DNA of 64,000 nt. It comes from Delphinapterus leucas (Eukaryota > Chordata > Mammalia > Artiodactyla > Monodontidae). The DNA is taken from positions 64,409,641 to 64,473,640 of the forward strand of contig NW_022098057.1 in the NCBI RefSeq assembly GCF_002288925.2, read 5' to 3'. Positions 32,421 through 45,400 of this stretch are shown here, piece by piece. Below the pieces are notes generated by a model. That model was not told the DNA's origin. It did no database searches and was given only the letters and a program-made list of their open reading frames with translations. A program made the translations under genes and the position numbers. Position 1 is the stretch's first letter; every line of letters starts with the position of its first letter.

Positions 32421-35011
32421 AAGGATTGGTTGGAAGGTGTTTTGAGGGAAGCTCACTGCAGAGAGAAGAGCATGGTTTGTGTAGAGACTGGCAAGTACTC
32501 TATGTATCTATATGCTTTTACCACTGAAAGATAACCACTCAGAGAAAGAAAAATTTCTTGTCCTTAGTATATTTGTATGCTTTTAATTAGGGACTGGTAT
32601 TTGGAAAGATAGGGAAAGCCCAGATGGTAAAGGGCTTTGAATGCCAAACTAAAGAGTTTGTATTTTTATTCTGGGAGTGCGCCAAGGACTTTGTGTGCAG
32701 GGTCATGAAATAATCAGGCTGAATTTTAGAAAGAAGTCTGTGGTACTAAAGTGGAGAATGGATTGGTGGAGTTATGGTGTGGTGGAGGTGGTAATACTGA
32801 GAATGATAACAGTTGAGAAATCACTTAGAAAGCTATTGCGGTAGTTCAGAGAATTTAGGATCATTAGGATTTGATGACTGATTGGGTAGGAGGGGAGAGG
32901 GAATAGTTGAACATGACTCTCTTCCTAAGGTAAGAAAGAAACTGGGAGTTGTTTTAGGGGTTTTCTAAAAGTAATTTTACTTACTTTAGATCTTCTAAGG
33001 ATAATTCTACTCACTGTGGAGTAAGGTGCACCTTATGGATCTACAACAAGACCTAAACACTCTAAGTTTTTGGGAGTTAGGAGTGGCATAGGGAAGGGAT
33101 TAACTTTCTTGAGCCTTTTGCATTTCCTAGAACCGATCTCCAGTGTTGGTTTTGGAGCAAGCTCTTCTTCTTACCTTCTCTATCTTTATCTCTATCTCCA
33201 TCTCTATCATTTTTTCTCCCTTGGTTATCTTAGCTCTGTTACAATATTGATCATTACTGTTCTGTTCTGGATTTGGTCAGGGCACTCTGATGTGTGACAA
33301 AAGATAACACTGGGAGAAATAAAAGTCTATCCTCCTTAGAGTATACTAGACAGGGAGATCTTACTATATAAAAGCAATATAATAAATTAATATTTCTATT
33401 AGGTGAGTACATAGTTAAATGACTCATGCAGAGACTCTAGACCCATTGTCTTATCAAATAGCATGTGCCCCGAGTACGAAAAAGTTTGAAAATAAATTGT
33501 TGTGAGAGTACAAATGATATAATTTTATAAAAAATAGAATATGACTAACATGTATTACCTGTTTATGGAATCCTTAACCTGAGCACTGGCAAACCGCAAT
33601 ATACTATATAGAAACTTTCCCAAACCTCACTATTAAAAGATTTTTTAATTGCTAAAAATAGACTTCCTGCACTTGGATAAAGGCTGACCATAGTGGAAGC
33701 AGCTGATTTATGCCATGGACAGGAGTAGCCTTGGGATTTGGTGATTTATGACATAAATCCTGGAAAACTTACTGGGTACCACTTCAAATGGGGTATGGGA
33801 AGAAGGAAGCTGAAAACTGGAGTGTTGGCCAAACTTCTGTATATGAAGGAGTCTCATAGCCCCTTCCCAATCATATAGTCCTCTCAATAGAATGACGGGG
33901 AATGGGGAAGCCCTGATTTGTAGTGTTTGCCAATTTTTGTGGTGTGAATACTCCTAACCATGGCCATTTTCAAATTACCTGCATGATGGCACTGAATGCA
34001 GAATTGGGAATAGATGCTCACAATCAGCGCTTTCACCTGTACTTCATCTCACCCCACAGTAGGTGAGATGCCACTTGCAACTCACCAGCAATGGGCTCTC
34101 ATTTCTGTCTGGCCTGTGAGTGATCCGGTTCATGAGTACCATTCCAAGGGTCTGCTTTGTAGGCACACTCCTGGTATAAACAGTCTTGGCTTGGATTCTC
34201 CCTGAAAGCAAGAACCTGAGACAGGGACTTGTGTCTAGGTAGTTTATTTGATGGCAGCACCATGGAGCAGGGGTGAGGTACTGGGCAGAGTGAGGAAAAC
34301 AGAAAAGGATAATATAAGCTTGTGTTTTCAGAGTCACTGCTGAGCCCAGCTGGAACTTGATGCCACCAAGAACCTTCCGAGGATGGTGTAGAATGCCACT
34401 TAGAATTCTCTACCTGGGGGCCAATTGGAAGGAGCAGTTGTCTACCAGTTCCTTACCCTCACTTGTTGTGTGTTAATCTTGGACACCCACTCCTGGGAAC
34501 TTCTATGGATATACACATACTAAGTGGGCTCCCCGTGTCGTCTGTGGTATAGGAGAAGCCTCCCAGTGGACAAAGACATGAGGTGTGACACTGACAGTGT
34601 GAGGGTGTTGTGGCCTGCCAGGAACTATCTGCCACAGGTGTGATGGGAATCAGAGGTGAGGCTAACCAGAAGTTTCTGTTACAGCTGATACTTGGTTTCT
34701 AATGTTCTGAAAGGTGGACTAAACATTTATTCACAGGGAAGCTACTATTTAGGATCATGGGTCTTGTGGGATTAAATTGCTTATCAGAGAACTGAAAAAA
34801 TTTTGGGGGCAAATGTGGTTGTTTTTTTCCCTTCTCTTTCCTCTTCCTCAAGTAAAACTCTGGGTTGTGCAGTGTTTCTGTGTCATAAGAAACCCATAGA
34901 AAGGATTTAATCAAGTTCATAAACATTGAAAATACATGGGCAAATTCACTTAATTAATATTTAGTATTATAAATGTGAAAATATAAACAATTTATGAAAC
35001 CATGAAGTCAT
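32421..35011. other. Gene-free stretch with diverged repeats
   Basis: About 32600-32960 matches the same old repeat as 40.4 kb ('gtttgtatttttattctgg', 'gctattgcggtagttcaga', 'gagaatggattggtggagtt'). About 33660-34690 has LTR-like wording ('gtctaggtagtttatttgat', 'cactgacagtgtgaggg') but no clear ends. A TCTATC-rich run lies at 33175-33215. No exon is supported; frames of 63-97 codons look random. Confidence 0.4.
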
Positions 35012-35023
35012 TTAAAGGGTCTT

Positions 35024-35312
35024 TTTTAAAAAAATATTTATTTATTTATGGCTGCGTTGGGTCTTCATTGCTGCACGCAGGCTTTCTCTAGTTGCTGAGA
35101 GTGGGGGGTACTCTTCATTGTGGTGCGTGGGCTTCTCATTGCGGTGGCTTCTGTTGTTGTGGAGTATGGGCTCCAGGCGTGCTGGCTTCAGTAGTTGTGG
35201 CACAAGGGCTTAGTTGCTTCATGGCATGTGGGATCTTCCCTGACCAGGGATCGAACCTGTGTCCCCTGCATTGGCAGGCAGGTTCTTAACCGCTGCACCA
35301 CCAGGGAAGTCC
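35024..35312 (-). repeat. CHR-family SINE (long subtype)
   Basis: From 'atttatttatttatggctgc' to 'ccaccagggaagtcc'. The target-site duplication TTAAAGGGTCTT lies at 35012-35023 and 35313-35324, exact. Confidence 0.94.
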
Positions 35313-35324
35313 TTAAAGGGTCTT

Positions 35325-36028
35325 CTAGGTGTTTTATAAGGGATAAGGGATGATATAAAACAACTTTGATGAGATTTAGACCTTTCTGTTTTGTTTCTTT
35401 TAGATAATATTTTTAGAAGTTTTAACACTTCTACTACTTAATTGTAGGTCTTTGTGTGATTTCTTTCCATTTAGTAAATGAATAAAGACAAAATAACAGT
35501 ATAGTTTCATAGCTAAATCTCTAATTAAACCTTTTCCTCCCTGACAGTTTATTTTGGGATATCATCCTTATGTTATTTCCTCTCTTTGAGGTTAGTATCT
35601 GTGAATTATTTGTGTATTTGATTGCCTTTAGGTGTTTGTAAAAATTCAAGGAGAGCAAGGAGGATAGTGAAAACTACGTGACATGATTCATGCTTTGCCT
35701 TAGCTATTTTTTAGAAAAAGAGGAACTAAAGCTAGAGCTGGCCTAGTCTTACTAGAAAAGAATCCTCTCATAACCTCTTTTATCGATTACTCACCTTCCT
35801 TTATCTCTTTGTCTTTGAACATTTCCCAAACTAGTGAATAGTTTGAGATCTTGTGAAATTCTGCTAGATGTAAAGTCCAGTACTGAATTTTAAAAATTTA
35901 GTTCTTAGTGTTTGTACTGGTTTCTGAGGTAAAATACCGATTTTGTGTATGAACGAGAGGAAACAGTTGAGATTGTTAATAGAAGTTTTAACATTTAAAT
36001 TCACAGAATTAGAAAGTGTCTGTGAGTG
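35325..36028. other. Gene-free stretch, no recognised feature
   Basis: AT-rich sequence. No repeat, exon or RNA gene was recognised on either strand. Confidence 0.4.
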
Positions 36029-36042
36029 ATGGTCTAGTTTTT

Positions 36043-36265
36043 GATATTTTTTAATTTACTTTTTATTTTTTTGTGGTACGTGGGCCTCTCACTGTTGTGG
36101 CCTCTCCCGTTGCGGAGCACAGGCTCCGGACGCGCAGGCTCAGTGGCCATGGCTCACAGGCCCAGCCGCTCTGCGGCATGTGGGATCTTCCCAGACCGGG
36201 GCACGAACCCATGTCCCCTGCATCGGCAGGTGGACTCTCAACCACTGCACCACCAGGGAAGCCCC
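36043..36265 (-). repeat. CHR-family SINE (short CpG-rich subtype)
   Basis: The tail complement is followed by 'gtggtacgtgggcctctcac' and ends in 'ccaccagggaagccc'. The target-site duplication ATGGTCTAGTTTTT lies at 36029-36042 and 36266-36279, exact, so the insertion is fairly young. Confidence 0.95.
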
Positions 36266-36279
36266 ATGGTCTAGTTTTT

Positions 36280-39200
36280 AAGCTACTGAGATTTACCTTA
36301 TTTTTGAATCAGTGGTTTTAATTAGGTCCCTAATTTCAAAGTACCTTAATATCTCTAATACCTAGATTTTTTGCATAATTTCTGAGATGTAAATTCCTGG
36401 TTTGCACATGGTAAGTGTTAACATTCCTATATTTGATAATTTGAATTCTGATAACACATTAAACTCGTGTGTTTGTACTATTGAAAGGAGTAGCCCACCC
36501 AAACAAGGATCATTCATACCTAGGTGCCATATAGTAAGGGTTCTGCTTATCTAGCTGACTATTGGCAGTCAGTTAAGATACTTCCTCTTAAGAGTACGTA
36601 TATGAAAAGAGTTCTTACAACTCAGGACATGATAAGCATTTGCATTGATTATTTGAGAAGAACTAAACCTGCATTATGTAAAGAATGCCTATCCCAAACT
36701 TTTTCACCTGTGTTGATAGTAATGTTTGCAATCTACAGCCTTCGTTAGATCCAGTTCCTAAACAAATCCACCTTGTAGATGGAAGCTGGAATTTTAGTCC
36801 CATATCTGGTGTGCCTGGGTGAAGCCTGGGCAATTTTGTGTCCATTGAATCATAGCCTTTCATCTAACTCTCCACCATGTTTGTTTAATCTAGGTAACTG
36901 GGTTTCTGCCCAGCGCACTTGGCTGGGGCTCTAACTTCCTGCCTTAGGCTGGGCGTTTCTAATTGAACCACCTGAAATAGGGCATCACCACCACCTAACA
37001 TAGAATGACAGTGCTGGGAGGAGACTCCTGCTGCAGTGCCCTACTCACTAGATTGTTGGTTTTTGGACATTGAAACTGGTCCTAATTAAATACAAGTTTG
37101 CTGTATTAGGCCACCAAGCCACTTTGATTGGGCTGCCATCAAAGTCTCTTTGGGGTTTAGCCCTATCATTTGGTCAGTTATCTAGCCATATTCTTGCTCA
37201 GCTCTTTATTGTTGCTTGGTTCTTTCTCTTGTACTTGCTCACTGCTTAAACTGAGCCTGCCTAAAATGCAGTGTGAAGTATATACCATATACTAAGTAGT
37301 TTACATGATTAAAAATAGCTACCACTTATTTGAAGACTTTACTACATGTCATTCAAATTTGAGTCTGAACACCTGTATTATAAAATAAGGTCACATATTC
37401 TTTTAGATCTCTAGATTCCAGTAGCTTAAATTCCTACCATCTTAGTGCCAGAAATCAGCCCCTTACAGTGTTTCTGGGCTATTTCTAAGTCATGCCCAGA
37501 GCTCTCTCAGTTGTGTTTAGGAAGAGGTCCATCATGCTTTCCTGTTTTGGATGCCATGTCATGCTGCTGCGCTGCTGCCTTTGCTCTTGTCCTTCAGGTT
37601 GATATTCCATCCAAATCAAGAAACAGACCCTTTCCTTAATATTCCACAGGATAGCATTTTAACCAGCATTTATAGAAAAAGATGGGATAAAGAAAAGACA
37701 GTACATAATAATTACGACAGTAACTGTGGCCATGCTCAGAATCCCCTGGTCCAAGTTCTGCTTGGCTTTCAAAACTTCCTTGAAAAGTGCTCCTCTAACT
37801 TGTTTTCGTCTACCACTATTATGAACATGCCAGCTTGCTCTCCACTGTGGGAACTCTCTGGCTTGTCTCTTCTATTTGGAGTCTAGGCTCCCAAACCTTG
37901 GGACTTCAGAGAGAAAAGGGACTCTCCCCTTTTCAGCTAAAAACCTGGCTGTCCACTTCTCATTCTTGTCCTGGAATCAACTTCTTCCCCAGGATAAATA
38001 ACAGTGGGAATATCCATTCTTTTCAGGGGAAACCTCACTCCCTCACTCGTAGGATATGGTCTGGTCCTGTGGGTGCTGCCCATCTTCACTTCTCCTTTAG
38101 GCAATTACCATAGCTGTCTTTTAATACATTTCCTAGAGATCTGAATTATTCTCTAAATGGGACTTCTGTAGTTCATTCCAGGATGTTGTATGCCATTCCA
38201 GTTAGAGCTTGTTATAGAATTCTCCCTCCCCTTCTTCCTCCCTCCCTTCCCTCCCCTCCTTCCTTCCTCCCATCCATCCATCCATCTATCCATCCATACA
38301 TCATCTATATATCTTCTTCATTTCAGCCTTGGGGCTCTTGTAAACTTGCATTGTTTTACATCAGTGGTTCTCAAGTCCCCACTCTCTCTCCTTGCTCCAG
38401 GGTCAGGCAGTTCTGGTTGCCATAGTAGCTGTAGGGCATATTTGTCATTTAATTGACTTGAGGCAAAGAAGCTTAAAGGTTTTGCAATGTTTGAAACTCT
38501 CCCCTAAAATGAATAGTCCCACATCCTGTGCAACTTTCAAATATCTCACTGGACATTCATGTAGGTCCTGTTTATAATTTTCTAAGCCTTGAAACGAATT
38601 CTGATTTTACTTATAAACAAAGTATTTTTTGCACAGTTTTAATATACACTGAATTTTTCAGGAATGCAACCAATTGGGTATATTAAAGGAAGATTGTTCT
38701 TTTGTTCTGTATCGTTCACCATTTCAGAAAAAGCACATCACTATTTCAATGCTGCTTGTGGTATTTGAACTGCCAATACAATACATCCTCATCAATCTAT
38801 ATTTGTCGCTGTCACATTCACAGTGATTCTATACGCATAAGGAGAAAAGTGACTCTTTTATTATGTGTTCCCATGTAAGTGTGCCTGAGTATTTGCATAA
38901 TGAAATGCAAATATATGATTTGTGTAAAATACATATAATATATAAACAACATTTATATATAAAATATATATAAATTTTTAAAGACTCAGTATAGTCAGTG
39001 TGTAGTTAGTAAGTATGAATTTCATTTCAGGATGTTAAAAAAAAGACATTGGAAAATATTTTTTAATAAAGGGGGTGTAATTCTGATGGGTTTGAGGGCC
39101 ATGTTAATTTATACAGGGAAAAGAAATGGTTCTCTTTAAGAAGCAATAAAATTCTGCAGAGACATGCCTCACTGAATTTCTGAGTGAAATGACAGTCATT

Positions 39201-40420
39201 TCCTTCCTTACATTTAAGTGAAATTTGCTTTAACATTTACACAACTAGAAAATCTACTATATTTGTTTTCTTAGAACCAAGAGACAATTTGTTTCAAAGG
39301 TAAATTTAACCTCAAACTCTTAGGAGGCCAAAAGTGATTCTGACATTTTTTTTTGATTCTGACTTTTAAATGATATCAATACTACCACACCCCTTTCCGA
39401 GTGCCTCTAGTTTAGGATGCTACATTACTTGTTTACATCATTTATAACTAGCTTTTGAGGTTAGAATCACAAATACAAGATAATTTCTTTAAAATTTTAA
39501 AAGCTGTATCAATTAAAAATGAAGTATGTTAATCCTTCAGAAGTAATATAATACATCTGTTGTTTAAATAATTTGAAATAAAAAGGCAGGTTCAATGACA
39601 GTAAATATTGATTTTGTTCTAGGTGTTCTGTATCTCTGAAAATGATTTTCAAAGCTGCAAGAGCAAGTTGTTTTTAGAACCATCAATACAAGATGCTCTG
39701 TTTTTTTAATATATTCAAGGGACTGATAGGGTAGTTAATTAATAAAAGAAATGTTACCCAAGAGGTCTGTGCTGGGAATTTTCATTAACAAGTTGAAAAA
39801 GAAGTAACAAAGTAATCAATGAACTAAAGCAGACATGATTGACTGTAATTACTGTGCTTGTTAAGGTTATTGACTAACTGCAAGATGAGCTGTCAAGAGT
39901 TGAGGCATGGCACTCTGAGAAGATTAAATGAGAAAAATTAATGAGAAGAACATTCATTTTAGCCTTTCTGTTGTCACCAAGGCAATGAAGTTAACGTGTC
40001 AATTTTAGTAGTTCTGAAATAGTTAAATTGAGATTTTAAAATTTAGCATAAATATATTCTGACTAGCATTTAAATACTGTATTTGGGTTTACACAAAGTG
40101 AAATAGAGGGAGAGGGAGAAATTAGGTGATAAGTATATAAAGACAACAAGCAAGACAACTGTAGTTTGTATCAGGGTAATAGCTGTGAAGATGGAGAGGC
40201 AATGGATTTGAAGGATATTTGAGAAATAAAATTAATAGAATATTCTGTTATGGCTCTGACATCTTTCATTTCTGTATCAAGGCAAATATAACTCCCTCCA
40301 AGAAATTTTCTTGGATTACCCCCTCATTCTAGAGCTCTCTCTCATTCCTTTGAAATCCTATAGCTATTGATGCTTTATCTTGTATAGTTAATTTTCATAT
40401 GCCATGCTGTTAAAGATACT
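36280..40420. other. Long gene-free stretch, mostly unique sequence
   Basis: Few repeats are recognisable. 38221-38305 is a pyrimidine-rich and ATCC-rich simple tract. 38360-38420 has weak MER-like wording ('catcagtggttctcaagtcc'). 38600-40150 shows no repeat that I recognise and contains homeodomain-type TAATTA sites, so non-coding conservation is possible. The frames of 111 codons at 37551-37886 and 92 codons at 37835-38113 have no domain or splice support. Confidence 0.45.
38221..38305. repeat. Pyrimidine tract and (ATCC)n simple repeat
   Basis: A CCCTTCC-type polypyrimidine tract runs into about eight units of CATC/ATCC with small interruptions. It can be length-variable. Confidence 0.9.
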
Positions 40421-40429
40421 ACCATTGCC

Positions 40430-42470
40430 CCTGGCTTTTATTCCAGTGGTGAAGACACAAAAAGTAAACATATAAGTAAATATGCAAGGTTGTGATAAGT
40501 GACTGGGGGCAGTGAGATAAGGTAATCAGGTAATACTTTTCTGAGGGATTATATCAAGGATGAGAATGAGCCAGACATGTAAACAGCTGGGAGAAAATGA
40601 TTTCAGGCAAAAGAACAGCAAGTGCCATGGCCCTAAGGGAATAAGCTTGGATGTTTTCTGAACAGAAAGTGTAATCGAAGTCAATGAACTAGGGGGAAGT
40701 GTGCTGTGAGTCACGGTGGGAGAGGTTGACAGGAGCCAGATCATGCAGGGCCTTATAGATTTGGTAAATAATTTGGATTTTGTGCTATGAGTAATAAGAA
40801 GCCATTGGATGATTTTAAGCAGGAGAATAACATGAGCTAAACTCTATTCTGAAATATTTAGATGCTATGTAGAGAATGGATTGCAGATACCTCAGAAGAG
40901 TTGGGGTAGGGGAGATAGAGACAAGTGGATGTATTCAAGATAACTTTTGGAAATAGAATTAATGGAAATTCTTGATGATTGTGAGGGAAAAGAATGAATG
41001 AAGGATGACTACTAGGTTTTGGCTTAAGGAACTAGGTGATGGTACCGATTACTAAACTATGAGTGACAGAAATAGGGTTTTTTCCCCCTTCCATCCCTTA
41101 ATTTTTTAAATTATTATTTTTTAATTGAGATATATATAATTGACCTGCAACACTGTTAGTTCCAGGTACACAACATATTGATTTGATATTTCTATTATAA
41201 AATGATCACCATGAAAGAAATAGGTTTGAGAGGGAAAATCAAGAACTCTTTTTTGGGACAAATTAAGTTTGAAATGCATATTTGTTACCCAAATGGAGAC
41301 AGTAGTTGGATATATGCCTCTGGGGCTCATGAGAGAGGTCTGGGTTTGGGATACAAGTTTGAGAATCATTAGCATGTGAAGGTGTGACTGGTTTATTGAG
41401 TGAACAAGTTTCTTCAATCCTTGCATTTCACTTTGCTGTGCTGCATCTCCCTTTCTCATTCCTAAATGATACATTGGGTGGGCTCCATAATTTTGCTGCC
41501 ATTTTCAGTTCTTTAAGGCCTGCTTAGTCCAATTTAAAACTCCTATCTGATTCCAGTTTAAATCTCATCTCCTCCCTTTCCTCCAGCGCTGACCGGATGT
41601 CCTCTTGAGGGACTTGAAATGGGGAAGGGGCAAGACTGACTTTTCTACCACTTTTACTGCTCTGGTATCTTTGAGAGGAGAAGAGTAGTTGGCCTAGTTC
41701 CTCTAATTTTTCAAGTCCCCTAACGTTTCCTCTATTGTTGGGGCTAGGAGAGGGAATAGGAGAGGAAGAGCATAAAGCTCTTTTCTTAAATGATTTTTAG
41801 TAAGCCCTTGAGTGAGATGTCTGCCCTCAGATATTGGAAATTCCTTAGCATGCAATGTACACAGATGGATTCTTTTTCTTTCATTTTGAGCCTTAGTTGC
41901 CAATCCTGAGCAACAAGAAAAATCCCACTCAGCATCCTATTAAAGATCTCATTTAAAGCCATAGGATTGGATGATGTATTCCCTGAGGTAACAGTATGGA
42001 TTTGGCCGCGTGGAAGTTGTTGGTAGACTTAAAAATGGCCCTTATGGCGGTGGAGGTGATAGAAGTCACATGGAGTGGGTTGTGGAGTAAATGAGAAGTG
42101 AAAACATAGGGAAGGCAAGCAACTCATTAGGGAAGTGTTGTGATGAAGGCAGCAGAGAACTTGGAGGAGCAGCTGGAGGGAGCTGTAAGGTGAAGCTAAT
42201 GTTTGTTTGTTCATATTTTTAATGAAGAGTTGGTGCCGATCATTAGAAAAGGGGTTATAATGTAGTACATGAGATGATAATGAAGGAGCAGAGCCCTTGA
42301 GAAGGCGGGAGAAGAAGGAATCCAGAGCAGAAGAGGAGAGATTAGCTTTTGGTAGGAGCAAGGGTACAACTTGAATTGTAATAGGAGTGAAGGCAGAGAA
42401 GATAGGGCTCGTGCTGGTGGTTTTGTAGATTTGATGATGAGAAGGTAAGGGACATTTCCCAAGATGGCTT
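40430..42470 (+). repeat. Old mammalian interspersed repeat, interrupted (family uncertain)
   Basis: A long series of motifs shared by many mammalian loci: 'agcaagtgccatggcccta', 'ccagatcatgcagggcctta', 'agaagccattggatgatttt', 'gtagagaatggattgcagat', 'gaaggatgactactaggttt', then after a break 'ggcagttggatata'-like and 'tttgagaatcattagcatgt', then 'gccataggattggatgatg'. It is broken by an L1M piece (about 41098-41215) and unknown sequence (41400-41940). I do not recall its database name. Minus-strand frames of 110-117 codons inside are chance. Confidence 0.5.
41098..41215 (-). repeat. Old L1 3'-end fragment
   Basis: 'taattgagatatatataatt', 'gttccaggtacacaacatat' and 'gatttgatatttctattata' match minus-strand L1 3' ends such as that at 9.24 kb. 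Confidence 0.65.
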
Positions 42471-45400
42471 CTGTTTTTGCGAATGAGGCAGGAGAGTTGA
42501 TTAGTAGCTAATAACAGGGTGGGTGGGAAGGGAGAGTGGGGAACATCTTTTTGCTACAGTACACAAACCTTGAAATAGGGGCAGATTGATTTAGATTCAC
42601 CTAAAACAGCCAGCAAAGTGCTGGAACTATTTATCACATAGTATTGGAATAAAATAATTTTAATTATCGCAAACTGAAAGTATTCTTTGCTTTAAATCTT
42701 ATCTTAAAAAGGTGTTATAGCTGTTCAGAAAATTATATATATATTTTTAGGCCCCAACCTGAAATTGTGAATATTTTGAGGTGTAATGTATAGAATAAAA
42801 TGGACTTATGGTTCATGCAAAAGCTACTTTCATTTTTTTAAGGGATTTTAATGAAAAGAAGAAACTGTATTCCATTCTGATTAAAGAACTGATTGTACCC
42901 CAAAGGGCTTATTTTCCAGAAGGGAATGTTGATAGGGATAAAATTGTTTTCTTTCAGGAGGCCTCCCTTCTGTGCCTGTAATCTAGCTGGCCCCTAAAAC
43001 AGGGCTCTGCATCAAGGGGCTCCTCAGTGCATGTGGTTGAGTGAGTTTGTCTGGGACCAGCCCTGATACCTAGAGCCAAAGAACCCTTGATTACCTCGGG
43101 AGGATTTCTACAACGTCTCTGATTTATTCTTTTTTCTCTTTTTTTCTAGCTCCTCTATCCCTAACTTTCGTTTGCTTGCAAGAAGAATGTGAGCCAAAAT
43201 TTTAAAGTTTCAAAAGTATAAAGAAAGGAAACAAGTAAATAGGGAAGGAGAATAAATACTGAACAAGACTGGGCAAGGTGACAAGACGGAATTACTGTGC
43301 AAATCTGGAAGGCGGCCAGGGTGCAAAATGCAGCGGCTGTGTAGTTTACAGGAACTATTTAGTGTTCAGCATGCTTCAGTGATCACCCAGAGAAAGCCAG
43401 ATTTTTCCGGTTTTGTTTGCTACCCTATAGTTAGCTGTGGAAATCTGACATAGGTGATCTGTGTTTTCTGTCAGCCAACCGATGTAAATACAGAGGACTA
43501 TGGGGCCTCTGCTCATCAAATCCGACGTGATTTGAATTGCTAGGAGGAGGACCTCTTGTGGCTATAGTGGGGAATACTTCAGCTAAAACTGCTCTTGGAG
43601 GCTGCAGACATTTTTATGAGGGAATTAAAAAAAACCCAACTGTTTAGAGCTCTTTAAAATTGTATTTCATATATTTATAATATTCAGTTGGTTTGATAAC
43701 ACCAAGTACTGTAATTGCATCTGTATTGCATCTCTGAGGAGTTCAATGTAATTTGAAGCACTTCAGATTTTATCCATTTAATTCGCATATCCCTTGAAAA
43801 GTAGATAGGAAGAATAGGGGTTTTCATCTCCATTTTGCAGATGGAAAGGAGAGGTACAGAGCAGGTAAATAACTTATTTGTGCCTTTAAAGTGGGGGCAG
43901 GCTGGCTCATAATAGAATTTGGATATCTAATCTTGGACTCAATTCAACAGTCTGTGTTTAGAAAACATTCATTATTAAAGCTCTAAAACAAAAACTTCTA
44001 TTTTGCAAGTGTCAAGTGATTTCTTTATTCAAGAAAAGACGGAGTGAGAGACATAAAACTTACTCTTTGTTTTCACTGTGAAAAGAGGCTGTTCCTAGAT
44101 TCTCCAGGGGGAAAAAGCTGCTTTAAAAAAATTTGGAGAGGACAGTATGTTAGCAACTAAGAATCTTTAGATAATGTAATGTCAATTATGCACATTTTAG
44201 AGGAAGCTACATAAAAATAGTTATCTCAAAGATTTCCCTAGAAATCATATAAAATGAAACCTCTTTCATAATTGATTCTCTGACAATTTCCAGACCTTGC
44301 CTTTTCCTCTCAGCTCCCTCATATTTGTTCTAAGAGTGCCTGTAGAGCTAATAAATAAATGCCTTAAAATTTTTTTGAATTCAGTCTTTTAAGAACAGGA
44401 ATGACCAAACTCAGATGAGTAGTTCTGTTTTAGGGGCAGTTACCACCCGCTGTTTTTAGAAGCTATTGGAAGAAAGTCACAAAAGCAGTAATGCCTAAGG
44501 AAATATGGTACAAGTTCAAGTGGGGTGTCAAGGAATAGATGAAGTGATAAAGCTTAAGGCAGGTCTATGCAAGATTGTTCCAGTAAATGGTAAGATGTTG
44601 ATGGAGAGGAGATTAAAAAAAAAGGAAAGAGGAAATATGAAAAAGAATAGCCATAGAAAAAAATTTTGTTGGAAAAATTTCTGGGTTTTTTTTGGTGACT
44701 TTAATAATGGTTCCACCTGTGGAGTTTTTGGTAAATCTTCACTTTACATTCTTTACTGATAATTATGTAGGTGCAAATAAATCCCAGAAGCAGAGAGTGT
44801 GATGCTTGGTGCAAGGGTATGAGACAGGTAAGATTTCAGAGGAAAGACATTGTCTCAGATGTGACACATAATTCTGTGGTACTGAAGACACTGAATTTTA
44901 CATAATTGACCTTTTGATGTGTGGATTTCCTGGACTATTCCTGCTTTATCATTTTTCACTCTTGATAATTCCAGCGTTCAGCTTTAATTAGATGTAAGAG
45001 GTCCTTATTTTGGAAAGGGACTAGAGAAATGCAGATCTAACTTATTTAGAGCTTCCTGACAGCTTTGTTTGTAGATCTCTAGGCAAAGTATGTGTCTGGC
45101 CTTTTTCAACAAAGTATTTTCAGTAACAAGTTGTCAGTGAGGTCAGTGACTAGCAGTTCAGGATTAGATACCACCCACCCTGGTTTGTAACCTCCCCCTT
45201 CTTTCTCATCCTGGGTGAATGACGCTCAGCTGAAGTGACTGCCCCACTGTCACTGCCTCTCAATTTGGTACTCTGTAACTCTGTGACTAACCAAGAAGTC
45301 GTCTTTTTTTTTTTTCTCCCCCAAACTCTTTCTGGAAAATTTCCTACAAGAGCTGAAGTTTAAACACATTTACTTTATAGGAAGCAACAGAAAGGTAAGA

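Noticed and set aside
37551..38113. Overlapping 111- and 92-codon frames
   Set aside because: No recognisable domain and no flanking splice sites with matching phase.
41121..42462. Minus-strand frames of 117, 110 and 83 codons
   Set aside because: They lie within an old interspersed repeat and an L1 piece.
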